Assembly: GCA_023460715.1 (NCBI GenBank)
Contig: JAEWPH010000160.1
Coordinates: 1 to 18,573 of the forward strand
Direction of reading: 5' to 3'
DNA length: 18,573 nucleotides
Source: Pseudomonadota bacterium
GTDB lineage: Bacteria; Pseudomonadota; Gammaproteobacteria; Burkholderiales; Burkholderiaceae_C
The position numbers and the translations under genes are program-made. Positions 7,355 through 14,692 of the stretch are shown piece after piece (the stretch's first letter is position 1; each line of letters starts with the position of its first letter). Under the pieces are notes generated by a model. It did no database searches. It worked only from the letters and a program-made list of their open reading frames with translations, and was not told where the DNA came from.

Positions 7355-8533
7355 TCAATAAATCTCAAACAGGCCGGCCGCGCCCATGCCGCCGGCGATG
7401 CACATGGTCACCACGCCGTACTTGGCCTTGCGGCGCCGGCCTTCCAGCAGGATGTGGCCGGCCAGGCGCGCGCCCGTCATGCCGAACGGGTGGCCGATGG
7501 AGATGGCGCCGCCGTTCACGTTCAGCCGCTCCATCGGAATGCCCAGCTGGCGCTGGCAATAGAGCGCCTGGGAGGCGAAGGCCTCGTTCAGCTCCCACAG
7601 GTCGATGTCGTCCACCGTCAGGCCGTGGCGCTTGAGCAGCTTGGGCACGGCGAAGACCGGGCCGATGCCCATCTCGTCGGGTTCGCAGCCGGCCACGGCC
7701 ATGCCGCGGAAGGCGCCCAGCGGCTGCAGGCCCAGCCGCTCGGCCTGCCTGGCTTCCATCAGCACGCAGGCGCTGGAGCCGTCCGACAGCTGCGAGGCAT
7801 TGCCGGCGGTGACGAAGTGGCCCGTGCCCTTCACGGGCTCCAGCTTCGCCAGGCCTTCCAGCGTGGTGCCGGGGCGGTTGCAGTTGTCCTGCGTGGCGAC
7901 GACGTCGCGCCAGGTGACCTCGCCGGTGTCCTTGTTCTTCTCCGCCATGCGCGCGGCGCAGGCGATGATCTCGTCAGCGAACACACCCTTTTGCTGCGCG
8001 GCGGCCGTGCGCTGCTGGCTCTGCAGCGAGAAGGCGTCCTGGTCTTCGCGCGTGATGCCGTAGCGCTGGGCCACCACGTCGGCCGTGTCGATCATGGCCA
8101 TGAACAGCTCGGGCTTGCGCTCGACCAGCCACGGGTCCAGGTCGGCCGGCGTGCCCAGGGCGCGCGCGCCCGAGATGCTCTCCACGCCGCCCGCGATCAT
8201 GGCGTCCACGCCCTCGGCCACGATGCGCCCGGCCGCGATGGCGATGGACTGCAGGCCCGAGGCGCAAAAGCGCGTGACCGTGGTGCCGGCGATAGAGAGC
8301 GGCAGCTCGGCCCGCAGCACCGTCTGGCGGCCTAGGTTCTTGCCCTGCATGCCTTCGGGGTTGCCGCAGCCGAGGATCAGGTCCTCGATCAGCGCCGGGT
8401 CGATGCCGGCGCGTTCGACGGCGGCCTTGACCGAATAGGCGGCCAGCTGGGGCGCGGGCGTGGCGTTGAATTCGCCGCGGTGGGACTTGGCCAGCGGCGT
8501 GCGGGCGGTGGAAACGATGACGGCTTCGCGCAT
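7355..8533 (-). CDS. Acetyl-CoA acyltransferase (thiolase family)
   Basis: A 392-aa thiolase, the normal family length. It cleaves 3-ketoacyl-CoA with CoA, releasing acetyl-CoA, in the last step of a beta-oxidation round. All catalytic residues are visible: Cys90 in [11 protein letters not shown], His348 in [16 protein letters not shown], and Cys378 in [15 protein letters not shown]. In the pim gene set the equivalent is PimB; here the substrate is probably a 3-oxo-dicarboxylyl-CoA. The start ATG at 8533 has only a weak AGAGACAA ribosome site. The gene lies 160 bases after the FadB-like gene across an AT-richer gap that could hold its own promoter. A 3-oxoadipyl-CoA or broader 3-ketoacyl-CoA thiolase are alternatives. 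Confidence 0.93.
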   Translation of the reverse strand: MREAVIVSTARTPLAKSHRGEFNATPAPQLAAYSVKAAVERAGIDPALIEDLILGCGNPEGMQGKNLGRQTVLRAELPLSIAGTTVTRFCASGLQSIAIAAGRIVAEGVDAMIAGGVESISGARALGTPADLDPWLVERKPELFMAMIDTADVVAQRYGITREDQDAFSLQSQQRTAAAQQKGVFADEIIACAARMAEKNKDTGEVTWRDVVATQDNCNRPGTTLEGLAKLEPVKGTGHFVTAGNASQLSDGSSACVLMEARQAERLGLQPLGAFRGMAVAGCEPDEMGIGPVFAVPKLLKRHGLTVDDIDLWELNEAFASQALYCQRQLGIPMERLNVNGGAISIGHPFGMTGARLAGHILLEGRRRKAKYGVVTMCIAGGMGAAGLFEIY

Positions 8534-8565
8534 GGGTGTTGTCTCTTGTCTCTTGTTCTGCAGGG

Positions 8566-8612
8566 TTTAGCTATTGTTTGAGGAGCTGACTGCGCTTATT
8601 TCTCAAGCGATT
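8566..8612. repeat. AT-rich TAGCTATT...GCGCTT...AAGCG element
   Basis: Within the fadB-thiolase gap, TAGCTATTGTTTGAGGAGCT is followed by a 5-bp hairpin CGCTT/AAGCG at 8593-8609. The layout resembles, in decayed form, a short AT-rich interspersed element I remember from Polaromonas, Acidovorax and Rhodoferax intergenic DNA (TAGCT pair, then GCGCTT...AAGCGC). Its base composition is clearly lower in GC than the flanking genes. Only one copy is seen here, so membership of a repeat family is inference. Confidence 0.4.
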
Positions 8613-8628
8613 CAGCACTAAAACTATC

Positions 8629-8647
8629 TGAATCACCCATCTGTCAA
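8629..8647 (-). promoter_or_regulatory. Possible second regulator site or promoter before thiolase
   Basis: In minus-strand sense this reads TTGACAG, 5 bases, TGATTCA. The same two heptamers, 8 bases apart, occur in the lysR-fadB operator (10895-10916). TTGACA is also a perfect sigma-70 -35 box, though no strong -10 follows at 17 bases. It may be a half-site for the same LysR regulator, an internal promoter, or chance. Confidence 0.3.
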
Positions 8648-8693
8648 TCGCAGGCAGCTCTCTTTTTTGATGGTCCGCCGAGGGGGCGGCCGC

Positions 8694-10820
8694 TCAGGCT
8701 CGGGCCGCCGCCTTGTTCAGGCTGTCGAAGTTCCGCCCTTCGGCCACCAGCTGCTCCAGCAGCGGCGCGGGTTGCCAGAAGAGCGGGTCTTCCTTCGCGA
8801 ACGCGCGGATGTCGGCCAGGATGGTGTCCAGCCCCACCGTGTCGGCGTACTTCATCGGCCCGCCGCGATAGCGCGGAAAGCCGTAGCCCGAGAGGAAGGT
8901 CACGTCCACGTCCAGCGGCCGCAGGGCGATGCCCTCGGCCACCACCTTGGCGCCTTCGTTGACCATGGCGGCCATGTAGCGGCGCATGATCTCGTCGGGC
9001 GTGAAGCTGCGCGGCACAATTCCCTTCCTGGCGCGTTCGGCATCGACGATCGCCAGCACCTCCGGGTCGGGCTGGCCCGTGCGGGCGCCCTCGGGATAGA
9101 GGTAGAAGCCCCGCCCCGTCTTCTGGCCGAACCAGCCGCGCTCGCAGATGCGGTCGGCGATCTCCACGTAGCGGGCCTTCGGGTCGCGCGTGGCGGCGCG
9201 GCGCTTGCGCGTGGCCCAGCCGATGTCGCCGCCCGCCAGGTCGGTCACCTGGAACGGGCCCATCGGGTAGCCGAAGCCGCGCACCGCGGCGTCGATCTCA
9301 TAGGGCGACGCGCCGTCTTCCATCAGGTAGTCCGCCGCCTGCTTGTACACGGCCAGGATGCGGTTGCCGATGAAGCCGTCGCACACGCCGGCGCGCACCG
9401 GAATCTTCTTCATGCGCTTGGCCAGCTCGAAGGCCGTGGTCACCACGTCCGGCGCCACCTTGGCGGGCACCACGATCTCCAGCAGCTTCATGATGTTGGC
9501 CGGGCTGAAGAAGTGCAGGCCGATCACGTCCTGCGGACGCTCGGTGGCGGCGGCGATGGCGTTGATGTCCAGGTACGAGGTGTTGGTGGCCAGCACGGCG
9601 CCGGGCTTGCAGACGCGGTCCAGTTCCCGGAACACCGCTTTCTTCACCTCGATGTCCTCGAACACGGCTTCGATCACCAGGTCCACGCCGGCGATGTCGT
9701 CGTAGCGCGTCGAGGGCGTGTAGCGCGCCAGGATGGCGGCCTTGCCTTCCGCCGTCATGCGGTCCTTGGCGATCAGGCCGTCGTAGACCTTCTCGACGTT
9801 GGCCTGGCCCCGGGCGATGGAGTCGGCATCGCGCTCGATCATGGTCACCGTCAGGCCCGCATCCAGCGCGGACACGGTGATGCCGGCGCCCATGGTGCCG
9901 CCGCCGATGACCGCGATCTGGTGGAAAGGCCGGGGCGCTGCGGCCTTGGCCTCGGGAATCTTGGCGGTCTCGCGCTCGGCGAAGAAGGCGTGGATCAGTC
10001 CGGCGCGCTGCGGGCTGTTGAGGCATTCCACGAACAGCGCGCGCTCCTTTGCCATGCCGTCGTCGAAGGGCAGCTCGACGGCCGCGCGCACGCATTCGAC
10101 GATCTTCATCGGCGAGAACAGGCCACGGCTCTTCTTGGCCGTGTCGGCCGCCAGGGCGTCCAGATCGGCCAGCGCGGCGGCCCGGTCGGCCACGGCCCGG
10201 TCGCGCGTGCGGCGGACCGGGGCGTTCTGGGCAATCAAGGCGTTGGCATAGGCCAGGCCTGCGGCGGTGGCATCCGAGCCCTCTTCCAGCCGGTCCACCA
10301 GGCCGGCCGCCAGCGCGGCCTGGGCCGACAGGGGCTTGCCGCTCAGCATCAGTTCGGCGGCGGGCTTCACGCCCATCAGTCGCGGGGCGCGCTGCGTGCC
10401 GCCCGCACCGGGCAGCAGGCCCAGGTTCACCTCGGGCAGACCCAGCTGGGCCGCCGGCAAGGCCAGGCGGTAGTGGGCCGACAGGGCCACTTCCAGCCCG
10501 CCGCCCAGCGCAGCGCCGTGGATGGCGGCCACGACGGGCTTGGCGCACGACTCGATGCGTGCGCACACCTCGGGCAGCGACGGCGGCACGGCAGGCTCGC
10601 CGAACTCGCGGATGTCGGCCCCGGCGATGAAGGCCTTGCCCTCGCCCACGATCAGCACGGCCTTCACGGCGGCATCGGCCTCGGCCTGCTCCACGGCCGC
10701 CAGCAGGCCCTGGCGCACGGCCGCGCCCAGCGCATTGACCGGCGGGTTGTGGATGCTGACCACCAGCACGTTGCCCTGCAGGCGGGTTGAAACCACGGAA
10801 GCCGCTGCCTCACGAGTCAT
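8694..10820 (-). CDS. Bifunctional enoyl-CoA hydratase/3-hydroxyacyl-CoA dehydrogenase (FadB/PimF-like)
   Basis: A 708-aa fusion enzyme. An N-terminal crotonase domain (about 1-190) has both hydratase glutamates, Glu110 in LGGGLEVAL and Glu130 in GLPEVNLGLLPGAGGTQR. The NAD-binding 3-hydroxyacyl-CoA dehydrogenase domain starts at IAVIGGGTMGAG (302-313), with catalytic His436 in GLHFFSPANIMKLLE. Two C-terminal dehydrogenase domains follow. It hydrates 2-enoyl-CoA and oxidises the 3-hydroxy product to 3-ketoacyl-CoA. The open frame begins at 10895, but the ATG at 10820 has a strong GAGGAGA site seven bases upstream. It is the first gene of the catabolic set, divergent from the LysR gene. It is shaped like PimF; general fatty-acid FadB is the alternative. 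Confidence 0.93.
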   Translation of the reverse strand: MTREAAASVVSTRLQGNVLVVSIHNPPVNALGAAVRQGLLAAVEQAEADAAVKAVLIVGEGKAFIAGADIREFGEPAVPPSLPEVCARIESCAKPVVAAIHGAALGGGLEVALSAHYRLALPAAQLGLPEVNLGLLPGAGGTQRAPRLMGVKPAAELMLSGKPLSAQAALAAGLVDRLEEGSDATAAGLAYANALIAQNAPVRRTRDRAVADRAAALADLDALAADTAKKSRGLFSPMKIVECVRAAVELPFDDGMAKERALFVECLNSPQRAGLIHAFFAERETAKIPEAKAAAPRPFHQIAVIGGGTMGAGITVSALDAGLTVTMIERDADSIARGQANVEKVYDGLIAKDRMTAEGKAAILARYTPSTRYDDIAGVDLVIEAVFEDIEVKKAVFRELDRVCKPGAVLATNTSYLDINAIAAATERPQDVIGLHFFSPANIMKLLEIVVPAKVAPDVVTTAFELAKRMKKIPVRAGVCDGFIGNRILAVYKQAADYLMEDGASPYEIDAAVRGFGYPMGPFQVTDLAGGDIGWATRKRRAATRDPKARYVEIADRICERGWFGQKTGRGFYLYPEGARTGQPDPEVLAIVDAERARKGIVPRSFTPDEIMRRYMAAMVNEGAKVVAEGIALRPLDVDVTFLSGYGFPRYRGGPMKYADTVGLDTILADIRAFAKEDPLFWQPAPLLEQLVAEGRNFDSLNKAAARA

Positions 10821-10879
10821 GCGCTTGTCTCCTCTAATGGGTGTGAAATGTCCAACGGGCATTCTTGCGGCGACAATGA

Positions 10880-10908
10880 TTTCTAACAATCCCATGAATC
10901 ATTGACAG
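10880..10908 (-). promoter_or_regulatory. Candidate promoter for the catabolic gene set
   Basis: On the minus strand, CTGTCA (10908-10903) and TAGAAA (10885-10880) are 17 bases apart, with TGT before the -10 giving an extended -10. Each hexamer matches four of six consensus bases, as expected for an activator-dependent promoter. The -35 box overlaps the LysR palindrome. The predicted leader is roughly 50 bases. The assignment is inferential. Confidence 0.4.
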
Positions 10909-10922
10909 ACTGTCAAATGATT
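10897..10922. promoter_or_regulatory. LysR-type operator palindrome (T-N11-A)
   Basis: The core TTGACAGACTGTCAA at 10902-10916 is a perfect inverted repeat around one central base. With a single extra A in the right arm, complementarity extends to 12 bp per arm (AATCATTGACAG). Positions 10903-10915 fit the T-N11-A rule for LysR-family binding sites. It lies 31 bases before the lysR start and overlaps the candidate fadB promoter, so it suits joint autoregulation and operon control. Confidence 0.75.
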
Positions 10923-10947
10923 TCAACCAATCGAGCCACCGAGAGCC

Positions 10948-11871
10948 ATGGATTCCCAATCGCTGACGCTGCTGGTCGAGATCATCGACAGCGGCAACCT
11001 GAGCCAGGCGGCACGCAAGCTCAAGATGACGCGCGCCAACGTGAGCTACCACCTCGCCAAGCTGGAGAAGGACGCGGGCGTGCAGCTGGTGCAGCGCACC
11101 ACCCGCCGCGTGGAGCCCACCGAGATCGGCCTTCGGCTGTACCAGCACGGGCGCACCATCCACAACGAGATGCTGGCCGCGCGCGAGGCCATCACCACGC
11201 TGGGCCAGGGCCTGCAGGGCCGCGTGGGCATCAGCGTGCCCAGCGGCTACGGCCAGATCGTGGTGAGCGACTGGCTGATCGAGTTCAAGCGCACCTACCC
11301 GGGCATCGTGCTGGACGTGCTGTTCGAGAACCGGGCCGACAACCTGCGCGATGAGGTGGACATCGCCATCCGCGTGGTGCAGGAGCCGCCGCTGTCGCTC
11401 GTGGCCCGGAGCCTGGGCACCGTGCGCTACCTGGCCTGCGCCTCGCTCGACTACGCACACCGGCACGGCCTGCCGCGCACCCTCCACGCGCTGCGCAGCA
11501 GCCCCGTGATCACCGCCGGCGTGACGGGCCGGCAACTGCGGCTGGCGGCCTACCAGGGCCAGGAGCGGCACGAGGTGATGCTGGAGCCGACCATGGTTTC
11601 CGAGCACTTCCCGTTCCTGCGCCAGGGCATCCTGGCCGGGCTGGGCGTGGGCCTGGTGCCCGACTACGTCGTGCAGGACAAGCTCGATAGCGGCGAGGTG
11701 CTGACCACGCTGAACGAGTACCGCCTCAGCATCTTCGGCACCCACATGTACCTGCTGTACCTGCCCAACCGTCACCAGACCCGCGCCGTGCGCACCTGCA
11801 TCGACTTCCTGCTGGCCAAGGCCCAGCCGGCGGACGGCCCGCGGGCCGAAGCGCCCGCGGCGGCCCGCTGA
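10948..11871 (+). CDS. LysR-type transcriptional regulator of the catabolic set
   Basis: A 307-aa LysR-family protein, the usual length. The N-terminal winged helix-turn-helix is clear: SGNLSQAARKLKMTRANVSY, followed by HLAKLEKDAGVQLVQRTTRR (about 15-54), a linker helix and then a substrate-binding domain from about residue 90 (GRVGISVPSGYGQIVVSDWL). Such proteins are tetramers that sense a pathway metabolite. Divergence from the fadB-like gene and the T-N11-A palindrome in the shared gap make it the probable local activator; the coinducer could be the dicarboxylate or its CoA ester (inference). The ATG at 10948 has only a weak GAGAG site. The C-terminal tail is Ala/Pro-rich and probably disordered. 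Confidence 0.93.
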   Translation: MDSQSLTLLVEIIDSGNLSQAARKLKMTRANVSYHLAKLEKDAGVQLVQRTTRRVEPTEIGLRLYQHGRTIHNEMLAAREAITTLGQGLQGRVGISVPSGYGQIVVSDWLIEFKRTYPGIVLDVLFENRADNLRDEVDIAIRVVQEPPLSLVARSLGTVRYLACASLDYAHRHGLPRTLHALRSSPVITAGVTGRQLRLAAYQGQERHEVMLEPTMVSEHFPFLRQGILAGLGVGLVPDYVVQDKLDSGEVLTTLNEYRLSIFGTHMYLLYLPNRHQTRAVRTCIDFLLAKAQPADGPRAEAPAAAR

Positions 11872-11888
11872 CGCCGCGCCCCGCGGCG
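11872..11888 (+). terminator. Hairpin directly after the lysR stop codon
   Basis: CGCCGCG and CGCGGCG pair perfectly around a CCC loop, starting at the base after the TGA. It is followed by CACCTTTC, a poor T-run, so it may be a weak intrinsic terminator or a 3'-end stabilising hairpin. Confidence 0.45.
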
Positions 11889-11916
11889 CACCTTTCGCGC
11901 GAATCGAACGCCCACG

Positions 11917-11961
11917 AAAAAGCCCCTGCCGTTGCCGGACAGGAGCTGGTGCGGCGGGGGC
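11917..11961 (-). terminator. Intrinsic terminator downstream of htpX
   Basis: On the minus strand a 10-bp stem, GCCCCCGCCG with CGGCAGGGGC (one G-U pair), is followed at once by TTTTT. It sits about 46 bases after the htpX stop codon. The 24-base loop is long but GC-rich enough to fold inside. The T-run lies only on the minus-strand side, so it ends htpX and not lysR transcripts. Confidence 0.75.
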
Positions 11962-11967
11962 GCCGGG

Positions 11968-11990
11968 GGTCTCTCAAGAGAGTAGAGACC
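11968..11990. repeat. Hairpin between the htpX stop codon and its terminator
   Basis: GGTCTCT and AGAGACC pair perfectly around a 9-base loop, 17 bases from the htpX stop codon. No T-run follows, so on its own it is not a terminator. It may protect the htpX mRNA 3' end. Confidence 0.45.
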
Positions 11991-12007
11991 GGTCCGGCGC
12001 GAACCGC

Positions 12008-12886
12008 TCAGACGTTCTGCGCGTTCTGCAGGGCGGCGATGCGCTCCTCGATCGGCGGGTGGGTGCTGAACAGCTTGCCGATGCCGCCGGCGATGCCCAG
12101 GGCCTGCATGCTCTTGGGCAGTTCAGCCGTGTGCAGGCCACCCAGGCGGGCCAGGGCGTTCACCATGGGCTGCTTGCGGCCCATGAGCTGGGCGGCGCCC
12201 GCGTCGGCGCGGAACTCGCGCTGGCGGCTGAACCAGGCGACGACGATGGCGGCCAGGAAGCCCAGCACGATGTCGAGCACGATGGTGGTCACGTAGTAGC
12301 CGATGCCGGGGCCCGAGCGGTTCTCGTTGTTCTTGTTCAGGAAACTGTCCACCGCGTAGCCGATCACGCGCGACAGGAACACCACGAAGGTGTTCATCAC
12401 GCCCTGGATCAGCGTCATGGTCACCATGTCGCCGTTGGCGATGTGGGCCACCTCGTGGCCGATCACGGCCTCGACCTCTTCGCGCGTCATGTTCTGCAGC
12501 AGGCCGGTGGACACGGCCACCAGGGCGTTGTTCTTGAAAGCGCCGGTGGCGAAGGCATTCGGGTCGCCTTCGAAGATGCCGACCTCGGGCATGCCGATGC
12601 CGGCCTTGTCGGCGAAGCGGCGCACGGTCTCGACGATCCAGGCCTCGTCGGCCGAACCGGTGCCGTCGATGATCTGCACGCCGGAGCTCCACTTGGCCAC
12701 CGGCTTGCTGATCAGCAGCGAGATGATGGCGCCGCCGAAGCCCATGATGAAGGCGAAGCCGAGCAGCGCGCCCAGGTTCAGGCCATTGGCGGTCAGGAAG
12801 CGGTTGACGCCCAGCAGGCTGGCGACGATGCCCAGCACCACCACGACGGCGACGTTGGTCAACAGGAAAAGGGCGATTCGTTTCAT
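12008..12886 (-). CDS. htpX: Membrane zinc metalloprotease HtpX
   Basis: A 292-aa M48-family inner-membrane protease that degrades misfolded membrane proteins together with FtsH. Two hydrophobic segments open the protein (about 4-26 and 38-60), then the zinc site HEVAH at 144-148 with catalytic Glu145, two more hydrophobic segments, and a later glutamate in [11 protein letters not shown] as probable third ligand. Length and layout match the E. coli protein. The open frame extends to 12940, but [11 protein letters not shown] from the ATG at 12886 is the family start, with GGAG nine bases upstream. A sigma-32 promoter precedes it and a terminator follows, so it is a monocistronic heat-shock gene. 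Confidence 0.96.
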   Translation of the reverse strand: MKRIALFLLTNVAVVVVLGIVASLLGVNRFLTANGLNLGALLGFAFIMGFGGAIISLLISKPVAKWSSGVQIIDGTGSADEAWIVETVRRFADKAGIGMPEVGIFEGDPNAFATGAFKNNALVAVSTGLLQNMTREEVEAVIGHEVAHIANGDMVTMTLIQGVMNTFVVFLSRVIGYAVDSFLNKNNENRSGPGIGYYVTTIVLDIVLGFLAAIVVAWFSRQREFRADAGAAQLMGRKQPMVNALARLGGLHTAELPKSMQALGIAGGIGKLFSTHPPIEERIAALQNAQNV

Positions 12887-12948
12887 CGAAAGGTTCTCCA
12901 CGAAGGGATACAGAGTGAGGCAGCGGCTGCCACCTCTCACAGCCCGGA

Positions 12949-12976
12949 AGATGGGGCCTGCAAAGCGGTGTTCAAG
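12949..12976 (-). promoter_or_regulatory. Heat-shock (sigma-32) promoter of htpX
   Basis: On the minus strand, CTTGAA (12976-12971) is followed after 14 bases by CCCCATCT (12956-12949). This matches the sigma-32 consensus (CTTGAA, 11-16 bases, CCCCATNT) at every defined base of these two boxes. The start codon at 12886 lies about 60 bases downstream, giving a normal leader. HtpX is a known sigma-32 regulon member in E. coli, which supports the call. Confidence 0.88.
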
Positions 12977-13014
12977 CCGTGTTCGCTGCGCGGCGGTAGC
13001 CTTGGTGTAGATCG

Positions 13015-13761
13015 TTATACGGGGCGCGCGCGGCGGAAAACAACCGGGTCATCATAGAAGCAAACGTCGGCGTTTCCGGGCCACCAGCCCGGGACTCCTA
13101 GAACCGGCAGGGGATTGAACGGCTTGGTCGCCAGATGGCCCGCATCGAGCGACTGCGCCAGCCAGGCGTCCACGTCAGCTACCGACTCGATAGCATCCGG
13201 CGGCCGGTACACATGCGCCGTGATCGGCTTGCGCGGATGCACCAGCTTTTCCAGCAGCGCATGGCCGAACAACACCAGCCGCGCTTCGCGCCACAGCGGC
13301 CGCAGCGTGATGAACAGCCGCTGCCAGTCGCGCACCTGCAACGCCTGGTGCAGCGCGGCAGGCGCCAGCAGCACGGCGCCGTTCTCGTCGAACACCGTGA
13401 TCGCATCGCGCAGCGGCCCGCGCACCGCACCCACGCCCTGCGCGGCAATCGCCTGCGCCTGTAACTGGTTCAGCCGCCGCTTCGCCTGCGGAAAGCGCAG
13501 CCAGACCAGGCCGTTGAAGAAGTCGTGCAAGTTGTCCCGCGTGGGGACGGTGCCAGTGTCGAAGATGAACTGCTCGTAGGCGGTGCCGGGGGACAAGGCG
13601 GATTGCGGCACGAAGCGGATGCCGGCGGCACCCTGCTCATCGGCATGGTTCAGTGCGTCCGGCAATGGATGCCCCTGCCACCAGCGCTGTTCCACTCGCA
13701 TCCCTACCACGGCATGCGGCTGCAACCAGGCAGGCGCCCCCGCAAAGACACTGACCGCCAC
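13015..13761 (-). CDS. DUF3025 domain protein, function unknown
   Basis: A 248-aa protein that I recognise as DUF3025 from the segment [15 protein letters not shown] at 77-91 followed by [13 protein letters not shown]. No signal peptide or membrane segment is seen, so it is probably cytoplasmic. A later segment, [20 protein letters not shown], contains a His and a Lys/Arg cluster. No function has been established to my knowledge. The start is GTG at 13761, 3 bases after the stop of the NYN gene, with no ribosome site of its own, so translation may be coupled. An ATG at 13701 is possible but would drop the segment [11 protein letters not shown], which looks like the family N-terminus. Confidence 0.8.
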   Translation of the reverse strand: MAVSVFAGAPAWLQPHAVVGMRVEQRWWQGHPLPDALNHADEQGAAGIRFVPQSALSPGTAYEQFIFDTGTVPTRDNLHDFFNGLVWLRFPQAKRRLNQLQAQAIAAQGVGAVRGPLRDAITVFDENGAVLLAPAALHQALQVRDWQRLFITLRPLWREARLVLFGHALLEKLVHPRKPITAHVYRPPDAIESVADVDAWLAQSLDAGHLATKPFNPLPVLGVPGWWPGNADVCFYDDPVVFRRARPV

Positions 13762-13764
13762 GAC

Positions 13765-14628
13765 TCAGTGCGTGGGCGGGACGTACCGCACCTTGTTCGG
13801 CTGCCGCGCAGGGGACAGTTCGAAATTGTGCGGATACTTCTTGAAGAGCTTGGTCGACGCCGCGTTCTTTCCCAGCAGCTTGGCGTCATGCAAGAGCTTG
13901 GCGATTTCGCCCAATGGCTGCACCTGGCCACTCTTCAGCGAAGGTGCGTGCTCCAGAATGTCCGCCACCGTGACCGGCTTGGGATTCGTGGGTTCCACTT
14001 TGGCCGCTACGGCTTTCTTTGCAACCGGCGATGCTTTCTTCGCCGGAGCCTTCTTTGCGACCTTCGCCGAGGCACTGGCCTTGGCGGTACTCGTCACCTT
14101 CTTGGCTGCTGCCTTTTTTGCTGGAGCCTTCTTGGCCGCTGCCACCGGTTTGGCAATGGCAGCGGGCTTTTCATCGTGCGCCGTGGCATCCGGCGCAGAA
14201 GGCGGGGCGACAACATCGCCCTCCCCCACAAAGATCACTTTGTCATAGGCGTAGATCGCTTCCGGAGCCATCTTTCCCTTCTGCGAGACACAGATCACCC
14301 GGAATCCCCGCTCGCGCAGCCGGAGCACCAGAGGTACGAAATCCGCATCTCCCGAGCCGATCGCAATGGCGGTGGGGCGGGGCGTCGCGTACGACACCTC
14401 CATGGCGTCGATGGCCAACGCCACATCGGTCGTGTTCTTGGAAAGCGACAGGTTGAGGTAGGGCCGGATCAACCGTGTCCGAAGAACATCTGCGAGCCCT
14501 TTCAGCTTTTCGGCACTTCCATACGCCCTGCGCAGCGACACGCTGCCTTCCGAGTCTAGCAATCGACAGGCCTCATCGACCCAAGTGGATGAACACAGGT
14601 TATCGGCATCGATAAAAAAAGCGATCAC
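13765..14628 (-). CDS. NYN-domain protein with lysine-rich linker and possible LOTUS-like C-terminus
   Basis: A 287-aa protein in three parts. Residues 1-137 form a NYN (PIN-like, LabA-type) nuclease-fold domain with the acidic positions Asp7 and Asp9 in FFIDADN, Asp68 in KNTTDVALAIDAM, and Asp94 and Asp96 in GSGDADFVPL. Residues about 154-212 are low-complexity Ala/Lys repeats (KKAPAKKA units), resembling bacterial histone H1-like tails. Residues 216-287 (PLGEIAKLLHDAKLLGKNAA, KYPHNFEL, NKVRYV) look like an OST-HTH/LOTUS RNA-binding fold. It is plausibly an RNA nuclease with a nucleic-acid-binding tail, but this is inference. The start is GTG at 14628 behind a strong GGGAGGG site. It precedes the DUF3025 gene by 3 bases. 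Confidence 0.85.
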   Translation of the reverse strand: MIAFFIDADNLCSSTWVDEACRLLDSEGSVSLRRAYGSAEKLKGLADVLRTRLIRPYLNLSLSKNTTDVALAIDAMEVSYATPRPTAIAIGSGDADFVPLVLRLRERGFRVICVSQKGKMAPEAIYAYDKVIFVGEGDVVAPPSAPDATAHDEKPAAIAKPVAAAKKAPAKKAAAKKVTSTAKASASAKVAKKAPAKKASPVAKKAVAAKVEPTNPKPVTVADILEHAPSLKSGQVQPLGEIAKLLHDAKLLGKNAASTKLFKKYPHNFELSPARQPNKVRYVPPTH

Positions 14629-14692
14629 CAGTCAGCCCTCCCGTTCTACTTGTCATTGCCCCCTCTTCTGGGTGGCCTGTTCAGCTATGCCG

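Larger units (their letters stand above)
10875..10932. repeat. Direct repeat, 17-bp units 41 bp apart, in the divergent promoter region
   Basis: Positions 10875-10891 and 10916-10932 match at 15 of 17 bases, each containing AATGATTTC. The offset of 41 bp is close to four helical turns, which would place both copies on one DNA face. The second copy overlaps the right arm of the inverted repeat. This fits LysR-type tetramers that bind a recognition site and an activation site. Confidence 0.6.

Noticed and set aside
8670..8694. Possible terminator after the FadB-like gene (CCGCC/GGCGG hairpin)
   Set aside because: On the minus strand the hairpin is followed by an A-run rather than a T-run, so it does not fit an intrinsic terminator for this gene.
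8667..10790. 707-residue plus-strand frame opposite the FadB-like gene
   Set aside because: It mirrors the codon phase of the FadB-like gene; composition is His/Gln/Gly-rich with no family signature.
10834..11775. 313-residue minus-strand frame opposite lysR
   Set aside because: It is a shadow of the LysR gene with no motif, and it would cross the divergent promoter region.
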